From Sporomusa acidovorans (GTDB lineage: Bacteria; Bacillota; Negativicutes; Sporomusales; Sporomusaceae), in assembly GCF_002257695.2 (NCBI RefSeq), contig NZ_CP155571.1: a DNA stretch of 64,000 nucleotides, one strand, 5' to 3'. Positions 17,716 to 26,596 of the stretch are shown in pieces. Position 1 is the stretch's first letter. The number at the start of each line of letters is the position of its first letter. The translations under genes and the position numbers were made by a program. Under the pieces are notes generated by a model that was given only the letters and a program-made list of their open reading frames with translations, was not told the DNA's origin and searched no databases.

Positions 17716-18972
17716 TTGCTGGGAGAGCTCTCGAACGTTCTAAAGATTACTGAACTAAGGCAAAAAATCGTATTTACCTTGGTCATGTTCCTGGTATTCA
17801 GACTGGGCACACACATCCCGGTACCGGGAGTCAATGCCGCCGTTATTGAGCAGTTGTTTACCAGTGGTAATCTATTTGGGTTGCTGGATATGTTTTCCGG
17901 TGGTGCTTTAAGTAAATTCTCCATATTTGCGATGAGCATAACACCCTATATCAATGCTTCGATTATTATGCAGCTACTCACCGTAGTTGTGCCGAAATTC
18001 GAACAGTGGGCCAAAGAAGGCGAAGAGGGCCGCAAAAAAATTACCCAAATCACTCGCTATGGTACTGTTGTTCTTGGTTTCATTCAGGCAATTGGTATGG
18101 CTTTTGGACTGAAAGTGGCCATCATTAATCCTGGCTTTGGATCCATTCTCATTATTGCGCTTGCGCTGACTGCTGGGACCACTTTCCTCATGTGGGTCGG
18201 CGAGCAAATTACCGAAAAAGGTATTGGTAACGGCATCTCCCTCATCATCTTTGCCGGTATCGTATCAAGACTGCCAAGTGGCATCTATACTATGTACGAG
18301 TACGTTAATGCAGGATCCATTAATGTGTTTAATGTCTTCCTGTTCCTCATTATCGCAGTGGCCATGATTGTGTTTGTTATCCTGATACAACAAGGCCAAC
18401 GCAGAATTCCGGTACAGTACGCCAAACGAGTAGTTGGCCGAAAAATGTACGGCGGACATTCTACTCACATTCCGCTTAAAGTCAATCAAGCGGGTGTTAT
18501 TCCAATCATCTTTGCGTCATCTGTGCTGATGTTCCCGGTAACCATTGCCCAGTTTATTGATGTACCCTGGGTAAAAACCGTGGCAGGGTGGTTTGCGTGG
18601 GGCACGCCGCTGCAGACAACATTGTATGCGCTGCTGATCATTTTCTTCACGTATTTCTACACTGCGGTTACTATGAACATATCAGATATGGCAGAGAATA
18701 TGAAAAAACACGGCGGGTTTATCCCGGGCATCAGGCCAGGTAAACCTACCGCCGATTATTTAGACCGGGTTATGACCAGAATTACCCTGGCCGGATCAAT
18801 CTTCCTGGCCATAATTGCCATACTGCCGAATTTTGTAGGAGCAGTCACCAATATCCAGGGGGTTTACTTTGGTGGCACCGCTCTCTTAATCGTAGTAGGT
18901 GTGGCCTTGGATACCATGAAGCAAATAGAGGCGCTAGTCCTTATGCGTCACTACCAGGGCTTCATGAAGTAG
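17716..18972 (+). CDS. secY: Protein translocase subunit SecY
   Basis: SecY is the channel of the Sec translocon in the cytoplasmic membrane. It has 418 residues and about ten hydrophobic segments, with the plug-region VPGVNAAVIEQLF and the cytoplasmic loop GFIPGIRPGKPTADYL typical of the family. The start is TTG 17716, immediately after the rplO stop, with GAGGTG inside rplO as the likely ribosome binding site. The position after rplO in the spc operon is universal. Confidence 0.96.
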   Translation: MLGELSNVLKITELRQKIVFTLVMFLVFRLGTHIPVPGVNAAVIEQLFTSGNLFGLLDMFSGGALSKFSIFAMSITPYINASIIMQLLTVVVPKFEQWAKEGEEGRKKITQITRYGTVVLGFIQAIGMAFGLKVAIINPGFGSILIIALALTAGTTFLMWVGEQITEKGIGNGISLIIFAGIVSRLPSGIYTMYEYVNAGSINVFNVFLFLIIAVAMIVFVILIQQGQRRIPVQYAKRVVGRKMYGGHSTHIPLKVNQAGVIPIIFASSVLMFPVTIAQFIDVPWVKTVAGWFAWGTPLQTTLYALLIIFFTYFYTAVTMNISDMAENMKKHGGFIPGIRPGKPTADYLDRVMTRITLAGSIFLAIIAILPNFVGAVTNIQGVYFGGTALLIVVGVALDTMKQIEALVLMRHYQGFMK

Positions 18973-18984
18973 GAGGTAGTGGTC

Positions 18985-19638
18985 ATGTTTATTCTGTTAA
19001 TGGGACCGCCGGGTGCCGGTAAAGGCACTCAGGCCGCTCAACTGGTAGAAAAATTTAAAATCCCGCACATTTCAACAGGCGACATGTTTCGGGCCGCTGT
19101 AAAGGAAGGCACTGAACTTGGCAAGCAGGCCAAAGCCTGCATGGACGCCGGGCAACTGGTGCCTGATACGGTAACGATCGGTATCGTCAAAGAGCGTTTG
19201 GCCAAGGCGGATTGCAAGCGAGGGTTTATCCTTGATGGTTTTCCCCGGACTATTGCGCAGGCAGAAGCCCTTGATCGCACACTCACTGAACTGGCGATTA
19301 AACTTGACAGAGTCGTCAATATTACAGCACCCGGTTCCGAACTGGTTGGCCGTATGACTGGCCGGCGGATTTGTAAAGGCTGCGGCGCTACCTATCATGT
19401 AGCGTTCAATGCACCAAAACAAGCTGGCGTTTGCGATAAATGCGGCGGTGAACTCTACCAGCGGGATGACGATAAAGAAGAAACCGTTCTTAACCGTCTG
19501 ACTGTTTATCAAGCCCAGACTCAGCCGTTAATCGAATATTATCAGGACAAAGGCTTGTATACCGAAATTAACGGCTTGCAGCCGATCAAGGATGTCCTGA
19601 AAGATATTGTAAACAGCCTGAGAGGCGGGCAAGTATGA
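18985..19638 (+). CDS. adk: Adenylate kinase (zinc-type lid)
   Basis: This enzyme interconverts AMP and ATP with two ADP. ATG 18985 lies eight bases after GGAGG, giving MFILLMGPPGAGKGTQ and 217 residues; GTG 18979 is too close to that site. The P-loop is GPPGAGKGT. The lid carries CKGC and CDKC, the four-cysteine zinc form common in Gram-positive bacteria. Its last four bases overlap the map start. Confidence 0.97.
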   Translation: MFILLMGPPGAGKGTQAAQLVEKFKIPHISTGDMFRAAVKEGTELGKQAKACMDAGQLVPDTVTIGIVKERLAKADCKRGFILDGFPRTIAQAEALDRTLTELAIKLDRVVNITAPGSELVGRMTGRRICKGCGATYHVAFNAPKQAGVCDKCGGELYQRDDDKEETVLNRLTVYQAQTQPLIEYYQDKGLYTEINGLQPIKDVLKDIVNSLRGGQV

Positions 19639-20381
19639 TTATCTTGAAATCACAAAGGGAGCTAAATTACCTGCGTGATGCCGGGCGGATAGTGGCGGAA
19701 GCGCTTAATGAAGTGAAAAAAGCGGTGAAACCTGACGTCACAACCCTTGAAATCGACAGGATTGCCGAACAGTATATCAAAAGCAAAGGCGCGGTGCCTA
19801 CCTTTAAAGGCTACAACGGGTTTCCGGGTAATATTTGCGCTTCAGTCAATGAAGAGGTAGTACATGGCATTCCTGGATTAAAAAGGTTGAAAAATGGAGA
19901 TAATGTAAGTATTGATCTTGGCGCAACAATAAACGGCTATGTCGGTGATGCCGCTATTACCGTGCCTGTTGGCCAAGTGGACGATGAAGTAAAAGAACTG
20001 ATTGAAGTAACCGAGCAGTCGCTCTATAAAGGGATTGAAAAAGCTGTGGCGGGAAATCGTTTAAGCGATATCTCCCATGAGATTCAAACCTATGCTGAGA
20101 GCCATGGTTATGGTGTGGTGCGTGACTATGTCGGACACGGCATTGGCAGAAACATGCATGAAGACCCGCAAATACCTAACTATGGGCCTCCCGGACGCGG
20201 CCCGCGATTAAAATCTGGTATGACATTAGCAATAGAGCCTATGATTAATGCCGGGACTCACGAGGTCAAGACTTTAGGCGACGACTGGACTGTAGTGACT
20301 GCTGACGGCAAGCGTTCGGCCCATTTTGAACATACCATTGCTATAACGGCTAATGGTCCGGAAATATTAACAAAACTATAG
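19635..20381 (+). CDS. map: Methionine aminopeptidase, type I
   Basis: It removes the initiator methionine from nascent proteins. It has 248 residues of the short type Ia form. The metal ligands are visible in IDLGATINGYVGDAA (two Asp), GHGIGRNMHEDP (His), LAIEPMIN (Glu) and FEHTIAIT (Glu). The ATG overlaps the adk stop in ATGA. Confidence 0.97.
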   Translation: MIILKSQRELNYLRDAGRIVAEALNEVKKAVKPDVTTLEIDRIAEQYIKSKGAVPTFKGYNGFPGNICASVNEEVVHGIPGLKRLKNGDNVSIDLGATINGYVGDAAITVPVGQVDDEVKELIEVTEQSLYKGIEKAVAGNRLSDISHEIQTYAESHGYGVVRDYVGHGIGRNMHEDPQIPNYGPPGRGPRLKSGMTLAIEPMINAGTHEVKTLGDDWTVVTADGKRSAHFEHTIAITANGPEILTKL

Positions 20382-20394
20382 GAGGAGACGGCTT

Positions 20395-20673
20395 ATGCCG
20401 GATGGAACTATTATTGCAGGGCATATTGTCCTGTCAATCGCAGGACGTGATGCCGGCCATAGGTATGTAGTTCTTGGGTGGTATAAGCCACAAACCCTTC
20501 TGGTAGCGGACGGACGCGGACGTAAAGTCACAAGTCCCAAAAAAAAGAACGTTAAGCATATTAAAAAGCTTAACTCTATTGCTGACAATGTGGCGGAAGC
20601 TTTACACGGCGGCAAAATACCCACCGATGAAGTGATTCGCCAGGCCCTCGCCCACATCGAGGTGACCGGATAA
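20395..20673 (+). CDS. KOW-domain RNA-binding protein (L14e-like)
   Basis: This is a 92-residue basic protein with an N-terminal KOW fold (GHIVLSIAGRDAGHRYVVLG) resembling eukaryotic and archaeal L14e. In Clostridia and relatives a gene of this kind sits between map and infA, exactly as here. Its role is unknown; binding to rRNA or the ribosome is inferred from the fold and the neighbourhood. AGGAGGAG precedes the ATG. Confidence 0.85.
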   Translation: MPDGTIIAGHIVLSIAGRDAGHRYVVLGWYKPQTLLVADGRGRKVTSPKKKNVKHIKKLNSIADNVAEALHGGKIPTDEVIRQALAHIEVTG

Positions 20674-20705
20674 GTTTTTAAAAGCGGACGAGGAGGGATA
20701 AGCTC

Positions 20706-20924
20706 ATGTCCAAACAGGATGTAATTGAAGTAGAAGGTACGGTCGTAGAAGCACTGCCCAATGCCATGTTTCAGGTAAAACTGGAAAATGGTCATATTGT
20801 GCTGGCGCATGTATCCGGCAAAATTCGTATGAACTTTATTCGAATTTTGCCTGGCGATAAAGTGACAATCGAACTTACACCATATGATTTAAAACGTGGC
20901 CGTATTACCTATAGGTTTAAATAG
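20706..20924 (+). CDS. infA: Translation initiation factor IF-1
   Basis: IF-1 binds the A site of the small subunit during initiation. It has 72 residues of a single S1/OB domain, with VIEVEGTVVEALPNAMFQVK and LENGHIVLAHVSGKIRMNFI matching the family throughout. AGGAGGG precedes the ATG. Confidence 0.98.
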   Translation: MSKQDVIEVEGTVVEALPNAMFQVKLENGHIVLAHVSGKIRMNFIRILPGDKVTIELTPYDLKRGRITYRFK

Positions 20925-20927
20925 CTT

Positions 20928-20980
20928 GTGTTGTTCGTGGGTTCGTAGGTTCGTTAGTCAAGTTGATGAACGAACACGGA
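20928..20980 (+). repeat. GTTCG-type repeats in the infA-rpmJ gap
   Basis: Three tandem GTTCGT-like units (from about 20933 to 20955) face ACGAACAC near 20970-20977, so the gap can fold on itself. The style matches the repeats near 4641 and 11085. Confidence 0.5.
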
Positions 20981-21019
20981 CTGGCGTACCTGGCGGACGC
21001 ACTAAAGGGAGGTTTAATT

Positions 21020-21133
21020 ATGAAAGTAAGGCCATCGGTTAAGCCTATATGTGAAAAATGCAAAATCATCAAACGGCATGGCAGAGTTATGGTGATTTGC
21101 GAAAATCCTAAGCATAAACAAAAACAAGGTTAA
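21020..21133 (+). CDS. rpmJ: 50S ribosomal protein L36
   Basis: L36 is a 37-residue zinc-binding protein. The translation is MKVRPSVKPICEKCKIIKRH and a short tail, with CEKC, a third cysteine and a histidine forming the zinc site. AGGGAGG precedes the ATG. It lies between infA and rpsM as usual. Confidence 0.97.
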   Translation: MKVRPSVKPICEKCKIIKRHGRVMVICENPKHKQKQG

Positions 21134-21155
21134 AAAAGAGGGGGTGGATTAATAC

Positions 21156-21527
21156 ATGGCACGTATTGCCGGTGTAGACTTACCGCGTGATAAACGCATC
21201 GAAATTGCTTTAACATACATTTTTGGCATTGGATTAACACTGTCGAAAGAAATTCTGAAGGCTACCGGAATCAATCCTGATACCAGGACCCGGGACCTGA
21301 CCGAGGAAGAAGTTGCCAAACTGCGTGAAAACATCGATAAAAACTATCGTGTTGAGGGCGACCTTCGCCGGGAAGAAGCATTAAACATTAAGCGGCTCAT
21401 TGAGATCGGCTCTTACCGTGGCAAGCGGCATCGCATGGGACTTCCGGTACGCGGACAGCGTACCAAGACCAATGCCCGTACCCGCAAAGGCCCGAAAAGA
21501 ACTGTCGGCGCTAAGAAGAAGAAGTAA
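21156..21527 (+). CDS. rpsM: 30S ribosomal protein S13
   Basis: S13 is a head protein that contacts the P-site tRNA and L5. It has 123 residues: MARIAGVDLPRDKRIEIALT at the start and the basic tail HRMGLPVRGQRTKTNARTRK. GAGGGGGTGG precedes the ATG. Confidence 0.98.
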   Translation: MARIAGVDLPRDKRIEIALTYIFGIGLTLSKEILKATGINPDTRTRDLTEEEVAKLRENIDKNYRVEGDLRREEALNIKRLIEIGSYRGKRHRMGLPVRGQRTKTNARTRKGPKRTVGAKKKK

Positions 21528-21542
21528 GGGAGGGAGTTACCT

Positions 21543-21935
21543 TTGGCTCAAAAGAAAGTTGCAAGACCAAAACGTAAAGAACGTAAGAATATAGAACATG
21601 GTGTTGCCCACATCCGTTCGACTTTTAATAACACCATTGTTACCATCACTGATACCAGAGGCAATGCCATTTCCTGGGCAAGCGCCGGTGGACTGGGCTT
21701 TAGAGGATCACGGAAAAGTACCCCGTTTGCTGCGCAAATGGCTGCTGAAACGGCTGCCAAAGCTGCCATGGAGCATGGCCTCAAGCAAATTGAAGTATTT
21801 GTAAAAGGACCAGGTGCCGGCCGTGAGGCTGCTATCCGCTCCCTGCAAGCTGCAGGCCTTGAAGTTAACATGATTAAAGACGTAACACCCATACCGCATA
21901 ATGGATGCCGTCCGCCAAAAAGAAGAAGAGTTTAA
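21543..21935 (+). CDS. rpsK: 30S ribosomal protein S11
   Basis: S11 forms part of the platform near the E site. The TTG at 21543 is the start (MAQKKVARPKRKERKNIEHG, 130 residues), after AGGGAGGG; no ATG or GTG fits. The C-terminus PIPHNGCRPPKRRRV is diagnostic. Confidence 0.95.
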   Translation: MAQKKVARPKRKERKNIEHGVAHIRSTFNNTIVTITDTRGNAISWASAGGLGFRGSRKSTPFAAQMAAETAAKAAMEHGLKQIEVFVKGPGAGREAAIRSLQAAGLEVNMIKDVTPIPHNGCRPPKRRRV

Positions 21936-21959
21936 GGAATTGGGAGGTGTTTGGTAAGA

Positions 21960-22592
21960 ATGGCAAAATATACAGGACCTGTTTGCAGATTATGTCGCCG
22001 GGAAGGTGCAAAGCTGTATCTTAAAGGCGACAGATGTTATAGCGATAAATGCTCTTTTACAGAGCACGGTTTTGCTCCCGGCCAGCATGGTGCCGGTCAA
22101 ACCCGTAAAAAAGTTTCTGAATATGGCATTCAGCTTCGTGAGAAGCAAAAAACCCGCCGTATTTACGGTGTGCTTGAACGCCAGTTCCGGAACTACTTTG
22201 AGAAGGCGGAACGCCAAAAAGGCATTACCGGTGAAAACCTCCTGGTTATGCTGGAAAGAAGACTGGACAGTGCAGTTTACCGCATGGGTCTGGCTGAAAG
22301 CCGCAATCAGGCAAGACAACTGGTTCGTCACGGCTTATTTAAGGTTAATGGCCGTCGCGTAAATATTCCTTCCTTCCTGGTAAAAGCCGGTGACGTAGTT
22401 GCCGTACGGGAAGAAAGCAAAGAATCACCCATCATGAAAAAAATCGCTGAATCGCTTGGCCATAAGACAATCCCAGCCTGGATTGAACTTACGGCTGCCG
22501 ATATGAGCGGTAAAGTTATGCGCTACCCCACCCGGGAGGAAATTGATATTCCTATCCAGGAACATCTTATCGTAGAGTTGTATTCAAGATAA
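21960..22592 (+). CDS. rpsD: 30S ribosomal protein S4 (zinc-type)
   Basis: S4 nucleates 16S rRNA 5'-domain assembly and in many bacteria represses the alpha operon. ATG 21960 gives MAKYTGPVCRLCRREGAKLY and 210 residues; the upstream TTG 21951 sits too near GGGAGGTG. The N-terminal cysteines CRLC and the later pair in CYSDKC form the zinc-binding C+ type. The S4 RNA-binding domain (RLDSAVYRMGLAESRNQARQ) is intact. Confidence 0.96.
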   Translation: MAKYTGPVCRLCRREGAKLYLKGDRCYSDKCSFTEHGFAPGQHGAGQTRKKVSEYGIQLREKQKTRRIYGVLERQFRNYFEKAERQKGITGENLLVMLERRLDSAVYRMGLAESRNQARQLVRHGLFKVNGRRVNIPSFLVKAGDVVAVREESKESPIMKKIAESLGHKTIPAWIELTAADMSGKVMRYPTREEIDIPIQEHLIVELYSR

Positions 22593-22656
22593 TCTGCCCT
22601 CAACCGTGGCGATGGCGTAATGTAAGAGTTTGGCCAAATGAGGAGGGTTTTTCCGG

Positions 22657-23616
22657 ATGATTGAAATCGAAAAACCGAAGATCGAAATAGTAGAAATAAG
22701 CGAAGACAACCGCTATGGAAAATTTGTATGGGAACCATTAGACCGGGGCTTTGGCATTACGTTGGGCAATAGTTTACGGCGGGTGCTCCTATCCTCTTTG
22801 CCTGGCGCAGCCGTAACCTCAGTAAAAATTGATGGTGTGCTTCATGAATTTGCTACTGTTCCCGGTGTTCGGGAGGACGTCACCGACATTATTCTAAACT
22901 TAAAAGAATTATGTCTGAAAATGCATAGTGACGAGCCTAAAGTTTTACTTGTTGAAGCGACTGAAGAAGGCGAAGTCACTGCAGGCGATATCAAGGCCGA
23001 CGCCGATATTGATATTTTGAACCCTGAACTCCACTTAGCGACAGTAGGTGCGGGCAGTCAGCTCCGCATGGAAATCATGGTTGAAAAAGGCAAAGGCTAT
23101 GTACCGGCTGACAAAAATAAAAAACCCGACCATGTAATCGGGATTATTCCTGTTGATTCCATCTTCTCACCGATTGTTCGCGTCAATTACAATGTTACCG
23201 ATACGCGTGTTGGTAACGTAACCAACTATGACAAACTAACATTAGAAGTATGGACAGACGGCAGTATGCGTCCCGAAGAGGCAGTCAGCAAAGCTGCTGG
23301 CATTATGGTGTCGCACCTGAAAGTGTTTCAAAATATTGCCGGAGAACCTCCTGAAGAGGATGAGGATCAGGGTTTGGTTTCAGAAGAACCAGCTGAGGGT
23401 AAAAACAAAGTAATGGAAATGACCATTGAGGATTTGGATCTCTCAGTGCGTTCTTACAACTGCTTAAAACGGGCCGGAATTAACACAGTGGCAGAACTCG
23501 TGCAAAAGAGCGAAGAAGATATGATGAAAGTTCGTAACTTAGGCAGAAAGTCACTGGAAGAAGTTAAGAAAAAAATTATTGAAATGGGTCTGGGACTTGC
23601 AGAACATGAAGAGTAA
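22657..23616 (+). CDS. rpoA: DNA-directed RNA polymerase subunit alpha
   Basis: Alpha dimerises to start polymerase assembly and its C-terminal domain binds UP elements and activators. It has 319 residues. The N-terminal domain carries FGITLGNSLRRVLLSSLPGA. An acidic linker near residues 230-250 leads to the helix-hairpin-helix C-terminal domain with RNLGRKSLEEVKKKI. AGGAGGG precedes the ATG. Confidence 0.98.
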   Translation: MIEIEKPKIEIVEISEDNRYGKFVWEPLDRGFGITLGNSLRRVLLSSLPGAAVTSVKIDGVLHEFATVPGVREDVTDIILNLKELCLKMHSDEPKVLLVEATEEGEVTAGDIKADADIDILNPELHLATVGAGSQLRMEIMVEKGKGYVPADKNKKPDHVIGIIPVDSIFSPIVRVNYNVTDTRVGNVTNYDKLTLEVWTDGSMRPEEAVSKAAGIMVSHLKVFQNIAGEPPEEDEDQGLVSEEPAEGKNKVMEMTIEDLDLSVRSYNCLKRAGINTVAELVQKSEEDMMKVRNLGRKSLEEVKKKIIEMGLGLAEHEE

Positions 23617-23631
23617 AGGGAGGGAAGAGTT

Positions 23632-23970
23632 GTGGCCTACAGAAAGTTAGGACGGGACACTAGCGCGCGTAAAGCGTTGTTTCGCAGCATGTTGACCTCC
23701 TTCTTTGCCTATGAGCGTATTGAAACAACGGAAGCTAAGGCGAAAGAAATCAGCGGCCTTGCCGAGAAAATGATTACTTTGGCCAAGCGGGGTGATTTGC
23801 ATGCCCGCCGCCAAGTGTTATCATACCTCTACGACGAAGAAGTCGTGAAAAAGCTATTTGACGTAGTGGCTCCGAAATATGCCGAGCGTCAAGGTGGTTA
23901 TACCCGGGTCATGAAGCTGGGACCGCGTCGGGGCGATGCTGCGCCTATGGCGATTATTGAATTAGTGTAA
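23632..23970 (+). CDS. rplQ: 50S ribosomal protein L17
   Basis: L17 lies near the tunnel exit. It starts at GTG 23632 after AGGGAGGG and has 112 residues, the short Gram-positive form. MAYRKLGRDTSARKALFRSM and the ending GPRRGDAAPMAIIELV are typical. It is the last gene of the alpha operon and a terminator follows. Confidence 0.97.
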   Translation: MAYRKLGRDTSARKALFRSMLTSFFAYERIETTEAKAKEISGLAEKMITLAKRGDLHARRQVLSYLYDEEVVKKLFDVVAPKYAERQGGYTRVMKLGPRRGDAAPMAIIELV

Positions 23971-23982
23971 CAAGTAAAAAAC

Positions 23983-24010
23983 AAGGCGGCCCGGCGGGTC
24001 GCCTTTATTC
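23983..24010 (+). terminator. Intrinsic terminator after rplQ
   Basis: AAGGCGGCCC at 23983-23992 pairs with GGGTCGCCTT at 23996-24005, loop of three bases, followed by the weak T-rich TTATTCTT. Some read-through into ecfA1 is possible. Confidence 0.7.
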
Positions 24011-24106
24011 TTACAAGCGGTTTTGACTGGTGTCAGTGCACGGGGGGCATAGCTAATTGCTATTGCCGACTAACTGATTATTTGTAAAGGGGTGCCAAAC
24101 CTCAAC

Positions 24107-24937
24107 ATGGGAGAATTAATTAAAATTGAAAATTTGCGTCATACGTATCCTGGTTATGAAGGTCGGGAGGTAGTTGCGCTTACTGATATTAACTTGACAG
24201 TCAATCAGGGAGAATTCGTCGCCGTTATCGGGACAAATGGTTCCGGCAAATCGACACTGGCCAAGCATTTAAATGCCCTTATTTTGCCTACAGGTGGCAG
24301 ATGTCTGGTAAACGGAATCGACACGACCGATGCGGAAAGGGTCTGGGACATTCGCCAGCAGGTTGGCATGGTTTTTCAAAACCCCGATAACCAGATTGTC
24401 GCTGCCGTCGTCGAGGAAGACGTTGCTTTTGGCCCGGAAAATTTAGGGATTCCTCCGGCGGAGATTGCCCGGCGGGTTACGGAAGCTCTGGAGCTTGTCA
24501 ACATGGAAGAATACCGGCATCATGGTCCTCACTTATTATCCGGCGGGCAAAAACAACGGGTGGCGATAGCGGGCGTGCTGGCCATGCGCCCCAAGTGTCT
24601 AGTCCTTGATGAGCCGACGGCCATGCTTGATCCCCGTGGCCGCAAGGAAGTCCTTGATTCGGTATGCCGTTTGAATAAAGAAGGAATTACCGTTGTCTAT
24701 ATTACCCACTTCATGGAGGAAGCGGTAGTCGCCCACCGGGTAGTGGTCATGGAGCAGGGGCAGATTTCCCTCACGGGGACTCCGGCTGAAATTTTCAGTC
24801 AGGTCGAGCGACTAAAAACGATGGGCCTGGATGTTCCGCCTGCTGCTGAGGTGGCTGCCTGCTTACGGAAACGGGGGCTTAAGCTGGATAAAAATATCAT
24901 AAGTGATGAACAATTGGTGGTGGCGTTATGTCCATAA
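24107..24937 (+). CDS. ecfA1: Energy-coupling factor transporter ATPase EcfA1
   Basis: This is one of the two ATPases that drive a shared ECF vitamin transporter. Start 24107 gives 276 residues; GTG 24092 is possible but is buried in the AAAGGGG site. It has Walker A GTNGSGKST, signature LSGGQKQRVAIA and Walker B CLVLDEPTAMLD. It overlaps ecfA2 by 10 bases. The order ecfA1-ecfA2-ecfT-truA after rplQ is standard in Bacillota. Substrate-binding S components would lie elsewhere. Confidence 0.94.
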   Translation: MGELIKIENLRHTYPGYEGREVVALTDINLTVNQGEFVAVIGTNGSGKSTLAKHLNALILPTGGRCLVNGIDTTDAERVWDIRQQVGMVFQNPDNQIVAAVVEEDVAFGPENLGIPPAEIARRVTEALELVNMEEYRHHGPHLLSGGQKQRVAIAGVLAMRPKCLVLDEPTAMLDPRGRKEVLDSVCRLNKEGITVVYITHFMEEAVVAHRVVVMEQGQISLTGTPAEIFSQVERLKTMGLDVPPAAEVAACLRKRGLKLDKNIISDEQLVVALCP

Positions 24938-25797
24938 TCTTTGACAACGTAACCTATACCTATATGCCTGGTACCCCTTACCAGCGGACCGCCATCCAAA
25001 ATATTAACATTACCATCAACAAAGGAGAATTTGTTGGCATTATCGGTCATACCGGTTCAGGGAAATCTACATTGGTTCAACATATGAACGGTCTGATCGC
25101 CCCTTCGTCCGGCAAGGTAACGATTGACGGTATTGACCTAAAAATGAAAGATCAGGCCGCAAGAAATGCCAGGCGGCAGGTTGGCATGGTTTTTCAGTAT
25201 CCTGAGCACCAGTTATTTGAAGAAACCATTTATCAGGATATTGCCTTTGGTCCTAAGAACCTGGGCTTAGCGGCAGAACAAGTTGATCAGCGTATCCGCC
25301 GGGCGATGGAATTTGTCGGCCTTGAATTTGAAACCTTCAAAGACCGGTCGCCATTTAATCTAAGCGGCGGCCAAATGCGGCGGGTCGCCATTGCCGGTGT
25401 GATTGCCCTTGAACCGGATTATCTGGCTCTGGATGAACCGGCAGCAGGGCTTGATCCGTGCGGCCGTGATGAAATTTTTGGGCAGATCGTAAAATTGCAT
25501 CAGGAAACGGGGAGTACAGTTATCCTGGTATCGCACAACATGGAGGATATTGCCCGTTTTGCCAGCCGTGTATTAGTCATGAATCAGGGACAAATTATCT
25601 TAGACGGGCCGCCTAAAGAAATTTTCAGCAGTGGCCGGGAAAAACTGCAGGAGGCCGGTGTGGATGTGCCGCCGATTACTGCACTTATTGATAAATTAAA
25701 GGCCAAAGGATTACCTATTAGCAACAATGCTATGACCGCCGAGGACGCGGCTGCAGAAATCTTTAAAGCTGTCAGGGGGAGAAGCCATGCTCAATGA
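24928..25797 (+). CDS. ecfA2: Energy-coupling factor transporter ATPase EcfA2
   Basis: This is the second ATPase of the ECF module, forming the EcfA1-EcfA2 heterodimer. It has 289 residues with Walker A GHTGSGKSTL, signature LSGGQMRRVAIA and Walker B YLALDEPAAGLD. It overlaps its neighbours on both sides (10 and 11 bases), so translation is likely coupled. Confidence 0.95.
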   Translation: MSIIFDNVTYTYMPGTPYQRTAIQNINITINKGEFVGIIGHTGSGKSTLVQHMNGLIAPSSGKVTIDGIDLKMKDQAARNARRQVGMVFQYPEHQLFEETIYQDIAFGPKNLGLAAEQVDQRIRRAMEFVGLEFETFKDRSPFNLSGGQMRRVAIAGVIALEPDYLALDEPAAGLDPCGRDEIFGQIVKLHQETGSTVILVSHNMEDIARFASRVLVMNQGQIILDGPPKEIFSSGREKLQEAGVDVPPITALIDKLKAKGLPISNNAMTAEDAAAEIFKAVRGRSHAQ

Positions 25798-26596
25798 CAT
25801 TACGTTGGGCCAATATTTTCCCGGAAAATCGCCTATTCATCTTCTCGATCCCCGTACTAAGATTTTAGGTGTTATTACTTATATCAGCACGATATTTTTA
25901 GCGGAGGATTACCTGGCCTATGCGATTCTGATCGCTTTTGCCGCTATGGCAGTAGGCTTATCGAAAATCCCGGCGCGCATGGTGGTAAAATCAATAAAAC
26001 CGTTGTGGATCATCATTCTTCTGACCTTGGCCATCCATGTTTTTAGCACTCCGGGCTCAGTTGTATTTACTGTGGGACCACTGCTAGCCACCAGCGAAGG
26101 GATTCATATGGGCACCCTTATGTCACTTCGTTTAGTACTCTTAATTGCCGTATCTTCGCTCCTAACGTTTACCACTTCACCAATCGCCCTGACTGACGGT
26201 ATAGAGAAACTGCTAAACCCGTTTAAACGCATAGGGGTGCCGGCTCACGAACTGGCAATGATGATGACGATTGCGCTGAGATTTATTCCAACACTGTTGG
26301 AGGAAGCCGACCGAATCATGAAAGCGCAAATGGCCCGGGGCGCGGATTTTGTTTCCGGCAATATCCTGAAACGGGCGAAGAATATGGTGCCGTTATTAGT
26401 GCCGCTTTTTATCAGTGCATTTCGCCGGGCAGATGAATTAGCCGTGGCAATGGAGGCCAGATGTTACCGTGGCGGTCAAAATCGCACCAGAATGAAAGAA
26501 CTGCAGATGGGCACACCGGATATCATTGCCGCTGTTATCCTGGTGGCATTAATTGCTATCCTGGTTACCATCAAAGTTTTTAAGCTTGCAGCATGA
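25787..26596 (+). CDS. ecfT: Energy-coupling factor transmembrane protein EcfT
   Basis: EcfT is the membrane scaffold connecting the ATPases to exchangeable vitamin-binding S components. It has 269 residues, several hydrophobic segments, and the coupling-helix motifs QMARGADF and AMEARCYRGG. The last four bases overlap truA. Confidence 0.95.
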   Translation: MLNDITLGQYFPGKSPIHLLDPRTKILGVITYISTIFLAEDYLAYAILIAFAAMAVGLSKIPARMVVKSIKPLWIIILLTLAIHVFSTPGSVVFTVGPLLATSEGIHMGTLMSLRLVLLIAVSSLLTFTTSPIALTDGIEKLLNPFKRIGVPAHELAMMMTIALRFIPTLLEEADRIMKAQMARGADFVSGNILKRAKNMVPLLVPLFISAFRRADELAVAMEARCYRGGQNRTRMKELQMGTPDIIAAVILVALIAILVTIKVFKLAA

